From positions 1 through 6,342 of the forward strand of contig JAJZHV010000071.1 of the NCBI GenBank assembly GCA_021804345.1: DNA of 6,342 nt, read 5' to 3'. The position numbers and the translations under genes were made by a program. Positions 5,720-6,342 of the stretch are shown here, in pieces. A model generated the notes under the pieces. The model was not told where the DNA came from and made no database searches. It saw only the letters and a list, made by a program, of their open reading frames with translations. This DNA comes from Pseudomonadota bacterium. GTDB lineage: Bacteria > Pseudomonadota > Gammaproteobacteria > Burkholderiales > Ferrovaceae. Position 1 is the stretch's first letter, and every line of letters starts with the position of its first letter.

Positions 5720-6342
5720 ATGGCATTGCTGAACATCGAAATCGACGGTCAAAGTACTCAGGTGGAAAGCGGCCGCACCGTCATGGATGCGGCCAAACAG
5801 CTGGGCATCAAAATCCCCCACTTCTGTTATCACCGCAAGCTGTCCATCGCGGCCAACTGCCGCATGTGCCTGGTGCAGGTGGAAAAAGCCCCAAAACCGC
5901 TACCGGCCTGCGCTACCCCGGTCACCGAGGGCATGAAGGTGCAGACCCACTCGGACTATGCTGTCAAGGCGCAAAAAGCAGTGATGGAGTTTCTGCTCAT
6001 CAATCATCCGCTGGACTGCCCCATTTGTGACCAGGGCGGAGAATGCAAGCTTCAGGATATCAGCGTGGGCTATGGTGGCGGGGCCTCCCGTTACCGGGAA
6101 GAAAAACGCGTGGTGTCCAACAAGGATCTGGGGCCGCTGATTGCCACAGACATGACCCGTTGTATCCTGTGCACCCGCTGCGTGCGCTACGGCCAAGAAA
6201 TCGCCGGCATCATGGAACTAGGGGTGGGCGGACGGGGAGAACATTCCGAAATTTTGGCCTTCATGGATCTGACGGTGGATTCCGAAGTGTCGGGCAACGC
6301 CATCGACTTATGCCCGGTGGGCGCACTCACCAGCAAGCCTTT
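5720..6342 (+). CDS. nuoG: NADH-quinone oxidoreductase subunit G, 5' part (runs off window end)
   Basis: Large Fe-S subunit of the complex I peripheral arm, carrying electrons from NuoF toward NuoB. The window holds the first 207 codons plus two bases; the molybdopterin-oxidoreductase-like C-terminal domain is outside. The visible part is the complete Fe-S region. Cluster N1b ligands are Cys36, Cys47, Cys50 and Cys64 (HFCYH, ANCRMC, LPACATP). Cluster N5 ligands are His96, Cys100, Cys103 and Cys109 (NHPLDCPICDQGGEC). Cluster N4 ligands are Cys148, Cys151 and Cys154 (RCILCTRCVRYGQE) plus Cys198 (DLCPVGALTSKP). ATG 5720 lies two bases after the nuoF stop, with AAGGTGG (5706-5712) as the ribosome site at 7-nt spacing. 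Whether the extra N7 cluster site seen in some bacteria occurs cannot be judged from this fragment. No frameshift or stop is seen to the window end. Confidence 0.97.
   Translation, partial: MALLNIEIDGQSTQVESGRTVMDAAKQLGIKIPHFCYHRKLSIAANCRMCLVQVEKAPKPLPACATPVTEGMKVQTHSDYAVKAQKAVMEFLLINHPLDCPICDQGGECKLQDISVGYGGGASRYREEKRVVSNKDLGPLIATDMTRCILCTRCVRYGQEIAGIMELGVGGRGEHSEILAFMDLTVDSEVSGNAIDLCPVGALTSKP

Noticed and set aside
5596..6030. 144-codon plus-strand open frame across the nuoF-nuoG junction
   Set aside because: Out of frame with both nuoF and nuoG; the true frame from 5720 carries all NuoG cluster ligands.

Overview
The window is an ordinary, tightly packed housekeeping region from a proteobacterium, most likely a betaproteobacterium. 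All genes lie on the + strand. The order is tpiA (3' part), secG, tRNA-Leu(GAG), nuoA, nuoB, nuoC, nuoD, nuoE, nuoF, nuoG (5' part). The linkage tpiA-secG-tRNA-Leu-nuo is a layout I know from betaproteobacteria, and the secG/tRNA-Leu(GAG) pair also occurs in E. coli (secG-leuU). NuoC and NuoD are separate genes, unlike the E. coli NuoCD fusion, and the NuoB and NuoD sequences read as betaproteobacterial. GC looks moderately high by eye. I cannot name the genus.

Layout. Positions 1-483 hold the C-terminal two thirds of triosephosphate isomerase. Next come a 124-nt spacer with an inverted-repeat cluster and secG (608-952), the small membrane subunit of the SecYEG translocon. A 135-nt spacer with two imperfect hairpins and no promoter I can recognise leads into tRNA-Leu(GAG) at 1088-1172, with encoded CCA. 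Only 19 nt later nuoA begins. From there to the window end the DNA is almost fully coding: nuoA (1192-1548), a 63-nt gap, nuoB (1612-2094), nuoC (2099-2695), nuoD (2688-3953), nuoE (3955-4431), nuoF (4428-5717) and nuoG (5720 to beyond the end). Junctions from nuoB onward are overlaps or gaps of 1-4 nt, as expected for a translationally coupled operon.

Function. The nuo genes encode subunits of the proton-pumping NADH:ubiquinone oxidoreductase (respiratory complex I). NuoF and NuoE (with NuoG) form the NADH-oxidising module with FMN and Fe-S clusters. NuoG carries electrons onward to NuoB (cluster N2), and NuoB/NuoC/NuoD form the quinone-reducing connecting module. NuoA is the first of the membrane-arm subunits. 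Every expected Fe-S ligand in NuoB, NuoE, NuoF and the visible part of NuoG is present, so the complex looks functional. nuoH-nuoN presumably follow outside the window.

I found no mobile element, CRISPR, phage gene or undescribed system. The most notable oddity is at the left edge: the TIM motif GHSERR reads GPSARR, losing the catalytic histidine. This could be real or a sequence error at the edge. The remaining observations (hairpins, a small coupled reading frame, a short NuoD insertion) are minor.
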